Shown here: positions 7,488 to 17,631 of the stretch, in pieces
Numbering within the stretch: position 1 is the stretch's first letter
Layout: the number at the start of each line of letters is the position of its first letter
Assembly (NCBI GenBank): GCA_900551975.1
Contig: URYA01000012.1
Location: forward strand, 1 to 19,196
Length of the DNA: 19,196 bases
Reading direction: 5' to 3'
Source of the DNA: an uncultured Collinsella sp.
Lineage (GTDB): Bacteria; Actinomycetota; Coriobacteriia; Coriobacteriales; Coriobacteriaceae
Program-made: the position numbers and the translations under genes
The notes under the pieces: model-generated
The model's input: the letters and a program-made list of their open reading frames with translations, nothing else
Told to the model about the DNA's origin: nothing
Database searches by the model: none

Positions 7488-7524
7488 CAGGGGGGCGGGC
7501 AGACGTTGGTTTGCCCGCCCCCTG
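7488..7524 (+). promoter_or_regulatory. intercistronic GC-rich hairpin between binding protein and first permease
   Basis: CAGGGGGGCGGGCA (7488-7501) pairs with TGCCCGCCCCCTG (7512-7524) with one bulged G and a 10-nt loop. No U-tract follows, so it is unlikely to be a full terminator. It more likely protects or attenuates, so that the binding protein is made in excess over the membrane subunits, as in other sugar ABC operons. Confidence 0.7.
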
Positions 7525-7544
7525 CATATTGAAAGGACCCTTTT

Positions 7545-8399
7545 ATGGGCAAAGCACTCAAGCGCTGGTGGCCGCTCTTTATGCTGCCCACGTGCCTGGC
7601 GTTTATGATCGGGTTCGTGATCCCTTTTATCCAGGGCTTCTATCTCTCGTTCTGCCAGTTTATTATCATTAGTAACGCGCACTTTGTCGGTATCGAGAAC
7701 TACGTGCGCGCGCTGTCCGATCCGCAGTTCTCCACGTCGTTCTTCTTTACCGTGGCGTTTGCCTTCCTGTCGACGGTGCTCATCAACGTGATCGCCCTGG
7801 CCATTGCGCAGGCGCTCACCCGCAAGGCGCTCAAAGGCACCAACATCTTCCGTACGATCTTCTTTATGCCTAACCTGATCGGCGGCATCGTGCTGGGCTA
7901 CATTTGGCAGATTCTGATCAACTGCCTGCTCTCCAACGTGGGCGCCCAGCTCATCGCTCTTAACTCTGCTGCTGGCTTCTGGGGCCTTATCATCCTGACC
8001 CTGTGGCAGCAGGTCGGCTACATGATGATCATCTACATCGCTGGTCTGCAGTCCATTCCGTCCGATTACATCGAGGCCGCCAAGGTCGACGGCGCTACGG
8101 CATGGCAGACGTTTTGGAAGGTTAAGATCCCTAACCTGATGCCGACCATCACCATCTGCCTGTTCCTGTCCATCACCAACGGCTTTAAGCTGTTCGACCA
8201 GAACCTCGCCCTTACCGGCGGCGCCCCCGCGCACTCCACCGAGATGCTCGCCCTGAACATCTACAACACGTTCTATTCGCGTGCCGGTATCGCATGGCAG
8301 GGCATTGGTCAGGCCAAGGCGGTTATCTTCTGCATCCTGGTCGTGGCCATCTCCATGATCCAGCTTAAGGCCACGAGGTCCAAGGAGGTGCAGCAGTAA
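7545..8399 (+). CDS. sugar ABC transporter permease, MalF-type (CUT1)
   Basis: 284 aa integral membrane protein. The first segment WPLFMLPTCLAFMIGFVIPFIQGFYLS and further hydrophobic stretches give about six membrane spans. The cytoplasmic EAA loop that docks to the ATPase reads YIEAAKVDGATAWQTFW, ending IPNL, around residues 176-200. It lacks the large N-terminal extension of E. coli MalF and is the usual compact Gram-positive form. AAAGGA about 7 nt upstream supports the ATG. Its TAA stop overlaps the next gene's ATG (TAATG), indicating translational coupling to the partner permease. Confidence 0.95.
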   Translation: MGKALKRWWPLFMLPTCLAFMIGFVIPFIQGFYLSFCQFIIISNAHFVGIENYVRALSDPQFSTSFFFTVAFAFLSTVLINVIALAIAQALTRKALKGTNIFRTIFFMPNLIGGIVLGYIWQILINCLLSNVGAQLIALNSAAGFWGLIILTLWQQVGYMMIIYIAGLQSIPSDYIEAAKVDGATAWQTFWKVKIPNLMPTITICLFLSITNGFKLFDQNLALTGGAPAHSTEMLALNIYNTFYSRAGIAWQGIGQAKAVIFCILVVAISMIQLKATRSKEVQQ

Positions 8400-9238
8400 T
8401 GAAACGCGATAAGGTTATCAACCGCGCGCTCTCGATTTTCTTTACGATTCTGTCGCTCGCGTGGATCTACCCTGTGTTTATGATCGCGCTCAATTCCTTT
8501 AAGAAAGCGACCGCAATCAGCACCACCACGGCATTCGATCTGCTCACGCCCGAGACGTTCAACGGCCTCGCAAACTACATGCACGCCCTTAACGAGCAGG
8601 GCTTTGCCTCGGCATTTATGTACTCGCTCATCATCACGGTCACGTCGGTCGTGCTGATCTTGGTGTGCTGCTCCATGTGCGCTTGGTACGTGGTTCGTGT
8701 CAACAACAAGATCTCGAACTTCTTCTATTACCTGTTCGTGTTCTCGATGGTCGTGCCCTTCCAGATGCTCATGTTCACGCTGTCCAATTTGGCGGACCGC
8801 ATCGGCTTCAACACGCCGTTCAACATCTGCTTTATCTACCTCGGCTTTGGCGCGGGCCTGGCGGTCTTTATGTTCGCCGGTTTTGTAAAGAACATCCCGC
8901 TCGAGATCGAGGAGGCGGCCATGATTGATGGCTGCAACCCGGTCCAGGTGTTCTTTAAGATCGTCCTTCCCATCATGAAGCCCACCTATCTTTCGGTCGG
9001 CATCCTCGAGACCATGTGGGTCTGGAACGACTATCTGCTGCCCTACCTTACGCTCGACTCCACCAAGTACAAGACCATTCCTATCTTGATCCAGTACTTC
9101 CGCGGCGGCTACGGCCACGTCGAGCTCGGCCCCATGATGGCCTGCATCATGATGGTCGTTATCCCCATCGTTATCATGTACATCCTCTGTCAGAAGTACA
9201 TCATCGACGGCGTGGTGGCAGGTGCCGTCAAGGGCTGA
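8399..9238 (+). CDS. sugar ABC transporter permease, MalG-type (CUT1)
   Basis: 279 aa, about six membrane spans, starting within the stop codon of the MalF-type gene. The EAA loop reads EIEEAAMIDGCNPVQVFFKI followed by VLP (about residues 176-198). Typical MalG-type stretches are present, such as YPVFMIALNSFKK near the N-terminus and WVWNDYLLPYL around residue 207. It forms the heterodimeric channel with the preceding gene. The C-terminus VAGAVKG matches the ending usual in this family. Confidence 0.95.
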   Translation: MKRDKVINRALSIFFTILSLAWIYPVFMIALNSFKKATAISTTTAFDLLTPETFNGLANYMHALNEQGFASAFMYSLIITVTSVVLILVCCSMCAWYVVRVNNKISNFFYYLFVFSMVVPFQMLMFTLSNLADRIGFNTPFNICFIYLGFGAGLAVFMFAGFVKNIPLEIEEAAMIDGCNPVQVFFKIVLPIMKPTYLSVGILETMWVWNDYLLPYLTLDSTKYKTIPILIQYFRGGYGHVELGPMMACIMMVVIPIVIMYILCQKYIIDGVVAGAVKG

Positions 9239-9262
9239 TGCCGTAACTGTTTTGCAAGTTTC

Positions 9263-9289
9263 TGCGGCGCCCCTCAGCGCGGCGCCGCA
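9263..9289 (+). promoter_or_regulatory. intercistronic hairpin between second permease and ATPase
   Basis: TGCGGCGCC (9263-9271) and GGCGCCGCA (9281-9289) form a perfect 9-bp stem with a 9-nt loop and no U-tract. It ends just before the AAAGG ribosome binding site of the ATPase gene. It is probably an mRNA-stability or expression-balancing element. Confidence 0.65.
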
Positions 9290-9306
9290 TATCGAAAGGT
9301 AGAGAC

Positions 9307-10506
9307 ATGGCCGAGATCGTTCTCAAACATGTTCAGAAGGTGTATCCCAACAACGAGTCAAAAAAGAAGGGCTTCTTTGGCAAAAAGAAGAAGACCGAGG
9401 AGAAGAAGCACAACCTCAAGGTTACCGAGGACGGTGTGCTCGCTGTAGAGGACTTCAACCTCACCGTTCACGACCAGGAGTTCGTCGTCCTCGTTGGCCC
9501 CTCTGGCTGCGGTAAGTCCACGACGATGCGCATGGTCGCCGGCCTGGAGGACATTACCTCGGGCGATGTGCTCATCGACGGCAAGCGTGTCAACGACGTG
9601 GCGCCCAAGGACCGCGACATCGCCATGGTGTTCCAGAGCTACGCTCTGTACCCCAATATGACGGTGTACGAGAACATGGCATTTACGCTCGAGCTCAAGA
9701 AGGTTCCCAAGGACGAGATCGACCGCAAGGTTCGCTCTGCTGCCGAGATTCTGGGCATTACCGAGTACCTCGACCGTAAGCCCAAGGCGCTCTCCGGCGG
9801 CCAGCGCCAGCGTGTCGCTATCGGCCGCGCCATCGTGCGTGACCCCAAGGTCTTCCTGATGGACGAGCCGCTGTCCAACCTGGACGCCAAGCTTCGTAAC
9901 CAGATGCGTGCCGAGCTCATTAAGCTGCGCCACGAGATCAAGGGCACGTTCATTTATGTTACTCACGACCAGACCGAGGCTATGACCCTCGGTGACCGTA
10001 TCGTGGTCATGAAGGACGGCGTTGTCCAGCAGATCGCCACGCCGCAGGAGGTCTTCAACCATCCCGCGAACATCTTCGTCGCCGGCTTCATCGGCGTGCC
10101 GCAGATGAACTTCTTCGATGCCCAGCTGGTGCGCTCGGGCAACGGCTTTACCGTCAAGACCGAGGATATGAACGTGGCGCTCGCCCCCGAGACTTGCGCT
10201 CAGCTTGCCCTCAACTGGGACGGCGGCGACGTGAAGGAGATTACGGCCGGCGTGCGTCCCGAGCAGATCCTGCTTGCCGACAAGGGCGAGGAGGGCGCGC
10301 TCCAGGGTACCGTCGAGGTGACCGAGCTCATGGGCTCGACCGAGCATGTCCACGTGACCGCTCCCGACGGCCAGTTTGTCCTGATTATCCCCGTCGTCGA
10401 CCTCGAGGCCAAGGGCGCGCTCAAGGCTGGCGACACCATCTGGTTCAAGTTCGAGAAGAACGCGACCCACCTCTTCGATAAGGTCTCTGGCAAGAACCTT
10501 ATCTAG
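9307..10506 (+). CDS. sugar ABC transporter ATPase, MsmX/MalK-type, with a Lys-rich insertion
   Basis: 399 aa. Nucleotide-binding domain: Walker A GPSGCGKST (64-72), Q-loop VFQSYALYPNMTV (108-120), signature LSGGQRQR (162-169), Walker B VFLMDEP (182-188), D-loop SNLD, and switch His H220 in VTHDQTEA. Residues about 245-399 are the OB-like regulatory domain of the MalK/MsmX group, with the hallmark GVRPEQI. It hydrolyses ATP to drive the two permeases. Oddly, residues about 16-42, between the first strand (EIVLKHVQKVYPN) and VLAVEDFNL, hold a roughly 25-residue lysine/glutamate-rich insertion (KKKGFFGKKKKTEEKK) where relatives usually have a short turn. The start follows AAAGG by about 7 nt. 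Confidence 0.95.
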   Translation: MAEIVLKHVQKVYPNNESKKKGFFGKKKKTEEKKHNLKVTEDGVLAVEDFNLTVHDQEFVVLVGPSGCGKSTTMRMVAGLEDITSGDVLIDGKRVNDVAPKDRDIAMVFQSYALYPNMTVYENMAFTLELKKVPKDEIDRKVRSAAEILGITEYLDRKPKALSGGQRQRVAIGRAIVRDPKVFLMDEPLSNLDAKLRNQMRAELIKLRHEIKGTFIYVTHDQTEAMTLGDRIVVMKDGVVQQIATPQEVFNHPANIFVAGFIGVPQMNFFDAQLVRSGNGFTVKTEDMNVALAPETCAQLALNWDGGDVKEITAGVRPEQILLADKGEEGALQGTVEVTELMGSTEHVHVTAPDGQFVLIIPVVDLEAKGALKAGDTIWFKFEKNATHLFDKVSGKNLI

Positions 10507-10574
10507 GCCCGATCCAATCAGGCCCTCCCTTTGGGCGACTGCGGTATTGCCATCCTTTTGCCGCGGTCACATAT

Positions 10575-10618
10575 AAGGCTCCCCTCCCGTCCACTGGGCG
10601 AGAGGGGAGCCTTTCTTT
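10575..10618 (+). terminator. terminator of the ABC operon
   Basis: AAGGCTCCCCTC (10575-10586) pairs perfectly with GAGGGGAGCCTT (10602-10613) and is followed by TCTTTG. It ends the four-gene transport operon. Confidence 0.85.
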
Positions 10619-10645
10619 GTGTTGGGGCTGTCTGACCGGTCGTTT

Positions 10646-10863
10646 GTCTCGATCTGTAACGGGTGAGGCTGATTTCGGACGTTAGATGTTACAGATCGAG
10701 ACGGTTCCGCTGAGCTAACCATTTCATCTAAATCTGTAACACCAAAGGTGAATTTCAGCTGCTAGATGTTGCAGATCGAGATAAACCCAAGGGGAGGGGC
10801 CGGTATGTCTCAATCTGTAACAGCTGGGACCGTTTTTACCGAGTAGTTGTTACATATCGAGAT
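10646..10863. repeat. array of three 57-nt inverted-repeat units with about 80-bp period
   Basis: This is the gene-free interval between the ABC operon and glgP. Units lie at 10646-10702, 10726-10782 and 10807-10863. Each is exactly 57 nt: a 15-nt left arm, a 27-nt centre and a 15-nt right arm. Unit 1 has perfect arms GTCTCGATCTGTAAC/GTTACAGATCGAGAC. Units 2 and 3 carry a few changes (ATCTAAATCTGTAAC/GTTGCAGATCGAGAT; GTCTCAATCTGTAAC/GTTACATATCGAGAT). Centres differ but share TTT in the middle and TAG near the right arm. Spacers are 23 and 24 nt. No open frame or transposase accompanies them. They could be palindromic repeats spread by a transposase, protein-binding sites or structured RNA. 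Confidence 0.85.
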
Positions 10864-10900
10864 TGTTTGGCCGAGTTGGGTCGCAGGGTAACGTGCGGGC

Positions 10901-10935
10901 ACAAAAAACGGAGCCGTGTTGCCACGACTCCGTTT
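10901..10935 (-). terminator. terminator of the phosphorylase gene
   Basis: AAACGGAGCCGTG (10906-10918) pairs with CACGACTCCGTTT (10923-10935) with one mismatch. On the minus strand the stem is followed by a run of six T, 29 bp past the glgP stop. Confidence 0.85.
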
Positions 10936-10963
10936 CTCAAGAGGATGGGTAAGGGAAGCGAAA

Positions 10964-13231
<2,268 letters not shown>

Positions 13232-13277
13232 GTTTTCTCCTGTGATGGGTTGTTTCATGTCTGCAATTCATAAGAAG

Positions 13278-13311
13278 CCCGCGCGAGGGGATTGGGGTGG
13301 CCTCGCGCGGG
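13278..13311 (-). terminator. hairpin between malQ and glgP
   Basis: CCCGCGCGAGG (13278-13288) pairs perfectly with CCTCGCGCGGG (13301-13311). On the minus strand it is followed by CTTCTT, a weak U-tract. It may end malQ transcription partly or serve as an intercistronic hairpin before glgP, which starts 47 bp on and shows no convincing promoter of its own. Confidence 0.6.
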
Positions 13312-13359
13312 AAAAGCAAGCGCGTCCGCACGGTGGGGAGGGGTCGGGCGCGGTGGCTC

Positions 13360-14865
13360 CTATTGAGGAAGCTCGATTTCGGCTTCCGACGGGATGCGGA
13401 AGTAGGTCTCGGTCCAGTCAGTGAGTTTGTGCTCGAGCTCGCGGGTGATGGCGCCGTCGAGCATGCGCCAGGTCCAGTTGCCGCCCAGCGTGGCAGGGGT
13501 GTTGATGCGCGCCTCGTTGCCCAAGTTGAGCAGGTCCTGCATGGTGTAGATGCACGTGTCGCTCACGCTGGCGGCGATGGTGCGGTTGAGTGCATCTGCC
13601 ATGGGTTCGCCGGCCTGCTGATGGGTGTACAGGGCTGTCTGCTCGCGTTGACGCGGGGTGGCCGTTCCCTCAAACCAACCGCGCGCCGTCTCGTTGTCGT
13701 GGGTGCCCACATAGGCGACGGTGTTGGCGATGTAGTTATGCGGCAGGTAGTACGAGTTGGTGCCCTCAAAGGCAAACTGCAGGATCTTCATGCCGGGGAA
13801 GCCCGAGTTGTCGCGCATGTCGATGACGCCGGGGGTGAGGAAGCCCAGGTCCTCGGCGATGATGGGCAGCGTGCCGAGCTTTTCCTCGAGCGTCTTGAAG
13901 AACTTGAGGCCGGGACCCTGCGTCCACGAACCGTAGGACGAATCGGGCGAGGAGAACGGCACCTCCCAATAGGCCTCGAAGCCGCGGAAGTGATCCAGGC
14001 GGATGACGTCGTACATGTCGAGGGCGGCGCGAATGCGGCCCTCCCACCAGGAGAAGCCGTCGGACTCCATGGCGTCCCAGTCGTAGATGGGGTTGCCCCA
14101 GTACTGGCCGGTGGCCGAGAACTGGTCGGGCGGCGTGCCGGCGACGCTCACGGGATTGCCGGCGGCGTCGATCTTAAAGAGCTCAGGCGTCGCCCACATC
14201 TCGACGGAGTCACGCGAGACATAGATGGGCAGGTCGCCGATGATGAGAATGTCGCGCTCGTTGGCATAGGCCTTGAGGCGGCTCCACTGGCGATCGAAGA
14301 AGTACTGCGTCATTTGGTGGTAGAGCATACGCGCCGGATGGTCGGCGCAGACCTTGGCGGTAGCCTCGCCGCGGGTGCGGAGCTCCGCGGGCCACTCCCA
14401 AAACGCCTTGAGACCGCACTCCTCTTTGACGGTCATGAACTCACAGTAGGGGATGAGCCAGTCCTCGTTGGCCTGGATAAAGTCATCGAAATCGGCCGGC
14501 TTGTCGGCGGCAAAGCGCTCAGCGGCTCGGTCGAGAATCTGACGGCGGCCGCCAAAGATGGCGCCGTAGTCGACATTGCTGGGGTCGGATCCCAGATACA
14601 CGCCATCGATATCGCGCTGCTCCAGATACCCTGCCTCGATAAGCTCGGCAAAGTCGATAAAGTTGGGGTTGCCTGCGCGGGCCGAGAACGACTGATAAGG
14701 CGAATCGCCATAGCTGGTCGTCGTAAGGGGCAGAATCTGCCAGTAATGTTGTTTGCACGAGGCGAGAAAATCGACGAAGTCGTAGGCATTCCAACCAAAG
14801 CCGCCGATTCCGTATGGTCCGGGCAGAGATGAGACGGGCATGAGGACGCCGCTTGCACGCTCCAT
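13360..14865 (-). CDS. malQ: 4-alpha-glucanotransferase (amylomaltase, GH77)
   Basis: 501 aa from the ATG at 14865, with GGTGAG 8 nt upstream; a TTG at 14880 would add five residues. It transfers 4-alpha-glucan chains between maltodextrins, releasing glucose from maltose or maltotriose. The N-terminus ASGVLMPVSSLPGPYGIG is diagnostic. The nucleophile D291 lies in VIRLDHFRG and the acid/base E338 in IIAEDLG; a further active-site Asp, D390, lies in GTHDNET. The length fits bacterial amylomaltases without the N-terminal extension of E. coli MalQ. A promoter and operator-like site upstream tie it to the GntR regulon. It makes longer chains that the neighbouring phosphorylase can degrade. Confidence 0.96.
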   Translation of the reverse strand: MERASGVLMPVSSLPGPYGIGGFGWNAYDFVDFLASCKQHYWQILPLTTTSYGDSPYQSFSARAGNPNFIDFAELIEAGYLEQRDIDGVYLGSDPSNVDYGAIFGGRRQILDRAAERFAADKPADFDDFIQANEDWLIPYCEFMTVKEECGLKAFWEWPAELRTRGEATAKVCADHPARMLYHQMTQYFFDRQWSRLKAYANERDILIIGDLPIYVSRDSVEMWATPELFKIDAAGNPVSVAGTPPDQFSATGQYWGNPIYDWDAMESDGFSWWEGRIRAALDMYDVIRLDHFRGFEAYWEVPFSSPDSSYGSWTQGPGLKFFKTLEEKLGTLPIIAEDLGFLTPGVIDMRDNSGFPGMKILQFAFEGTNSYYLPHNYIANTVAYVGTHDNETARGWFEGTATPRQREQTALYTHQQAGEPMADALNRTIAASVSDTCIYTMQDLLNLGNEARINTPATLGGNWTWRMLDGAITRELEHKLTDWTETYFRIPSEAEIELPQ

Positions 14866-14950
14866 GAATGCGCTCACCAACCTTCTTGTTGTGGGGTCGG
14901 CCTGCCGATGGGCGTGCAGTCCGCCTCCGATGTTCTGATTCGATACGCCT

Positions 14951-14980
14951 ATTGTAAAACATGTTGTTTAAACATGTACA
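14951..14980 (-). promoter_or_regulatory. malQ promoter
   Basis: On the minus strand TGTACA (14975-14980) and TACAAT (14951-14956) are 18 nt apart and could be -35 and -10. The operator-like site lies between them. Confidence 0.5.
14964..14975. promoter_or_regulatory. GntR operator-like site in front of malQ
   Basis: TTGTTTAAACAT matches 11 of 12 positions of the shared pattern TTGTTTAAACAA. It sits between the likely -35 and -10 boxes, 100 bp upstream of the malQ start, a position expected for repression. Confidence 0.65.
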
Positions 14981-15029
14981 GGCAAGATAAAAAAGTTGGT
15001 CATTTTTCGGCGAATGGTTACATGCCATG

Positions 15030-15063
15030 AAAAAGCCCCGACCTCACAACGTGAGATCGGGGC
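15030..15063 (-). terminator. terminator of galE
   Basis: GCCCCGACCTCAC and GTGAGATCGGGGC (15035-15063) form a 13-position stem with one mismatch and an AAC loop. On the minus strand it is followed by TTTTT. It lies just past the galE stop and insulates malQ from galE. Confidence 0.85.
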
Positions 15064-15085
15064 AAGAGCGGTATGTAGGTTTTTG

Positions 15086-16147
15086 CTACTCGGCGTCGGC
15101 GAAGCCGTTGGGGTTGTGGCTCTGCCAGTTCCAGCTATCGCGGCACATGTCCGCGATGTCGTACTGGGCCTTCCAGCCCATCATGCGCTCGGCCTTGGAG
15201 GCATCGCACCAGTTGGCAGCGATGTCGCCGGCGCGGCGCTCACGGATCACGTAGGGCAGCTCCTTGCCACAAGCCTTGGAGAAGGCGGCGACGACCTCGA
15301 GTACCGAGGTGCCGGTGCCGGTGCCCAGGTTAAAGATCTCGACGCCAGTCTTGCCGTTCATCCAGTTAAGGGCGGCAACGTGACCAGAGGCCAGATCACA
15401 CACGTGGATGTAGTCGCGCACGCCGGTGCCGTCGGGGGTGGGGTAGTCGTTGCCAAAGACCTGAACGGCCTCGAGCTTGCCCACGGCGACCTGGGCGACA
15501 TAGGGAACCAGGTTGTTGGGGATGCCCTTGGGGTCCTCGCCGATCAGGCCCGACGGATGAGCGCCGATGGGGTTGAAGTAACGGAGCAGCACGACGTCCC
15601 ACTCGGGGTCGGCGGTGTGGACGTCCATAAGGATCTGTTCGATCATCCACTTGGTCCAACCATAGGGGTTGGTCGCGAGCTTCTTAGGATCCTCCTCGGT
15701 GACGGGCGGGTTGTCCGGGTCGCCGTAGACGGTCGAGGAGCTCGAGAAGATGATGGACTTGCAACCATGATTGCGCATGACGTCGATGAGCACCAGGGTG
15801 TTCTCGATGTTGTTGTGGTAGTACTCGACGGGCTTGCTCACCGACTCGCCGACGGCCTTAAAGCCGGCAAAGTGGATGACGCGGTCGATCTGATGGGTAT
15901 CGAAGATCTTGTTCATCGCATCGCGGTCGAGTACGTTGGCCTCGTAGAAGGTGAGGTTCTTGGCGGCCTCGTCGCCCACGATGGTCTTGACGCGGTCGAT
16001 GGCGACGGCGCTGGAGTTGGAGAGGTCATCGACGACGACGACCTGGTAGCCACCCTCGAGCAGCTGAACGACGGTGTGGGAACCGATGAAACCGGCACCG
16101 CCGGTAACGAGGACGCAGGTGTCTTTGGGGTCGAGTGCTTGGGACAT
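15086..16147 (-). CDS. galE: UDP-glucose 4-epimerase
   Basis: 353 aa, short-chain dehydrogenase/reductase fold. The NAD-binding motif is GGAGFIG (G16-G22). The catalytic pair Y162/K166 is in NPYGWTK, preceded by the serine-rich FSSSSTVYG. Later blocks LLRYFNPIGAHPSG, NNLVPYVAQVAVG and DGTGVRDYIHVCDLA are typical of true GalE. It interconverts UDP-glucose and UDP-galactose for galactose use and for wall polysaccharide precursors. AGGAGA at 6 nt marks the start. It is a single-gene unit with its own terminator, no GntR-type site was found, and a TATACT box lies about 40 bp upstream (plus 16185-16190). Confidence 0.96.
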   Translation of the reverse strand: MSQALDPKDTCVLVTGGAGFIGSHTVVQLLEGGYQVVVVDDLSNSSAVAIDRVKTIVGDEAAKNLTFYEANVLDRDAMNKIFDTHQIDRVIHFAGFKAVGESVSKPVEYYHNNIENTLVLIDVMRNHGCKSIIFSSSSTVYGDPDNPPVTEEDPKKLATNPYGWTKWMIEQILMDVHTADPEWDVVLLRYFNPIGAHPSGLIGEDPKGIPNNLVPYVAQVAVGKLEAVQVFGNDYPTPDGTGVRDYIHVCDLASGHVAALNWMNGKTGVEIFNLGTGTGTSVLEVVAAFSKACGKELPYVIRERRAGDIAANWCDASKAERMMGWKAQYDIADMCRDSWNWQSHNPNGFADAE

Positions 16148-16341
16148 GTAGTCTCCTATCGAATCAGGAACACTTCTTCAGGGGAGTATAGCGCAGGCAG
16201 GGACGCCCAAATCGTGCGCTGTAGGAAAAGCAGAGGATTGTGCTAACGTACTCATAGAAGAGCTTGCGTACGCATAACCTGATCTTTGGCATTTGCTTAC
16301 GAGCCGCTGACCTTGCAGTTTCCTGCCGTTCGTGGAAATCG

Positions 16342-16369
16342 TTGGGACGCGCCATATGTACGCTAATAT
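16342..16369 (+). promoter_or_regulatory. likely promoter of the secreted CHAP-like gene
   Basis: TTGGGA (16342-16347) and TAATAT (16364-16369) are separated by 16 nt, giving a start near 16376 and a short leader. The same 266-bp divergent interval carries the galE control region. I see nothing else in it. Confidence 0.4.
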
Positions 16370-16413
16370 GTATGAGTTGAGCGACATATAAATAAGCATG
16401 TAACGGAGTACAT

Positions 16414-17619
16414 ATGTCACCAAACAGCGATTCCATCCTTTCCCAGGAGCTCTCGCGCCGCACTGCCCTCAAGGCCCTGTTCGGCGCCGCTTCTGCGGCA
16501 GTTCTTTTTGGCCTGCCCGCTCGCGCCCATGCGGCGGAGGCTTCCAAAGAAACCACCGATAAACTGAATGCCGCCCAGGCCCAGCTCGACGAGGTTCAGG
16601 CCCAGCTCGACAGCATCGCAAATGAGTATGCGGCGCTGGCCAACAAGAATGCCCAGACCCTCAACGACATCGAGAATGTCCAGGGCAAGATTGACGACAC
16701 GCAGGCCCAGATCGATGAAAAGAAGGCCGAGCTCAAGAAGAAGCGCAACGACCTTTCCGATCGCGTGGCCGCCAGCTACAAGTCCGGCGGCACGAACATC
16801 CTGTCGCTGCTGCTGACCTCTGGCTCGTTTGAGGAACTCGTCGCTAATGCGCACTATGTTGAGAAGATCAACAAGAGCGACCGCGACGCCATCGAGGACA
16901 TTCAGACCATCCAGGAAGAGCTCGATGCGCAAAAGACCGAGCTTGAGTCGCAGAAAGCCGACTTAGAGAAGCTCAAGGACCAGCAGACGGCTCAGATGCA
17001 GGATATGCAGGCCAAGCAGCAAGAAGTCCAGACCGTGCTGAACGGTCTTTCCGACGACGTCAAGGAGCTCATGGCTCAGCGCGATTCCGAGATCCTCGCT
17101 GCCGCCCAGGCCGAGGAAGCTGCCAGGAAGGCCGCCGCTGCCGCTGCCGCCGCGAACAAGAACAATTCCTACTCGGGTGGTTCGAGTTCGGGTGGTGGAT
17201 CGTATGCGCCCGGAACTCCGCAGCAGAATGCCGGCTCGGGCAAGCAGCAGGCTGTCGTCAACGCGTGCTACTCCACGCCTTCGCCGGGTCAGAACTGGTG
17301 CGCGGCGTGGGTTACCAATGTCTTCCGTAACGCTGGCGTTGGCTACTTTGGCGGTAACGCGTGCGATATGTTTAACGCATGGTGCTATAGCTCCGACCGC
17401 TCGGCGCTGCAGGTGGGCATGATCGTGGCCGATTCCTCGCACAGCGGCACGGGTGCTCCGGGCCTTATCTACGGTCATGTGGGTATCTACGTTGGCGGCG
17501 GTATCGTTATGAGCAACGAGGGTGCCATTACGTCTAAGTCGCTTGATTCGTTTATTAGCTTCTATGGCACTGGCTCTGGCGTGCGTTGGGGCTGGCTCGG
17601 CGGTATTGCGCTGTCGTAA
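16414..17619 (+). CDS. secreted coiled-coil protein with C-terminal CHAP-like cell-wall hydrolase domain
   Basis: 401 aa. The N-terminus has SRRTALKAL (14-22), a hydrophobic segment and an ARAHA-A cleavage site near residue 40, so export is likely, possibly by Tat. Residues about 45-235 are a long coiled coil of the PcsB/CwlO kind, rich in Gln, Lys, Glu and Asp, with the SYKSGGTNILSLLLTSGSF break at 121-139. An Ala-rich stretch and a Gly/Ser/Asn linker (about 236-276) lead to a CHAP-like cysteine peptidase/amidase domain with C296 in NWCAAWV and H355 in YGHVGIYV. By analogy with PcsB-type proteins it would cut peptidoglycan during cell separation, with the coiled coil restraining or recruiting it. 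It starts after GGAG at a suitable distance. Confidence 0.9.
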   Translation: MSPNSDSILSQELSRRTALKALFGAASAAVLFGLPARAHAAEASKETTDKLNAAQAQLDEVQAQLDSIANEYAALANKNAQTLNDIENVQGKIDDTQAQIDEKKAELKKKRNDLSDRVAASYKSGGTNILSLLLTSGSFEELVANAHYVEKINKSDRDAIEDIQTIQEELDAQKTELESQKADLEKLKDQQTAQMQDMQAKQQEVQTVLNGLSDDVKELMAQRDSEILAAAQAEEAARKAAAAAAAANKNNSYSGGSSSGGGSYAPGTPQQNAGSGKQQAVVNACYSTPSPGQNWCAAWVTNVFRNAGVGYFGGNACDMFNAWCYSSDRSALQVGMIVADSSHSGTGAPGLIYGHVGIYVGGGIVMSNEGAITSKSLDSFISFYGTGSGVRWGWLGGIALS

Positions 17620-17631
17620 CTGCGGCTTGGT

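Noticed and set aside
10646..10863. CRISPR array from the three evenly spaced repeats
   Set aside because: The conserved parts are two complementary arms, not one direct repeat. The internal segments are related rather than unique, only three units exist, and no cas genes are nearby.
13297..14832. Long plus-strand frame opposite malQ
   Set aside because: It is the antisense shadow of a clearly recognised GH77 gene and has no motifs of its own.
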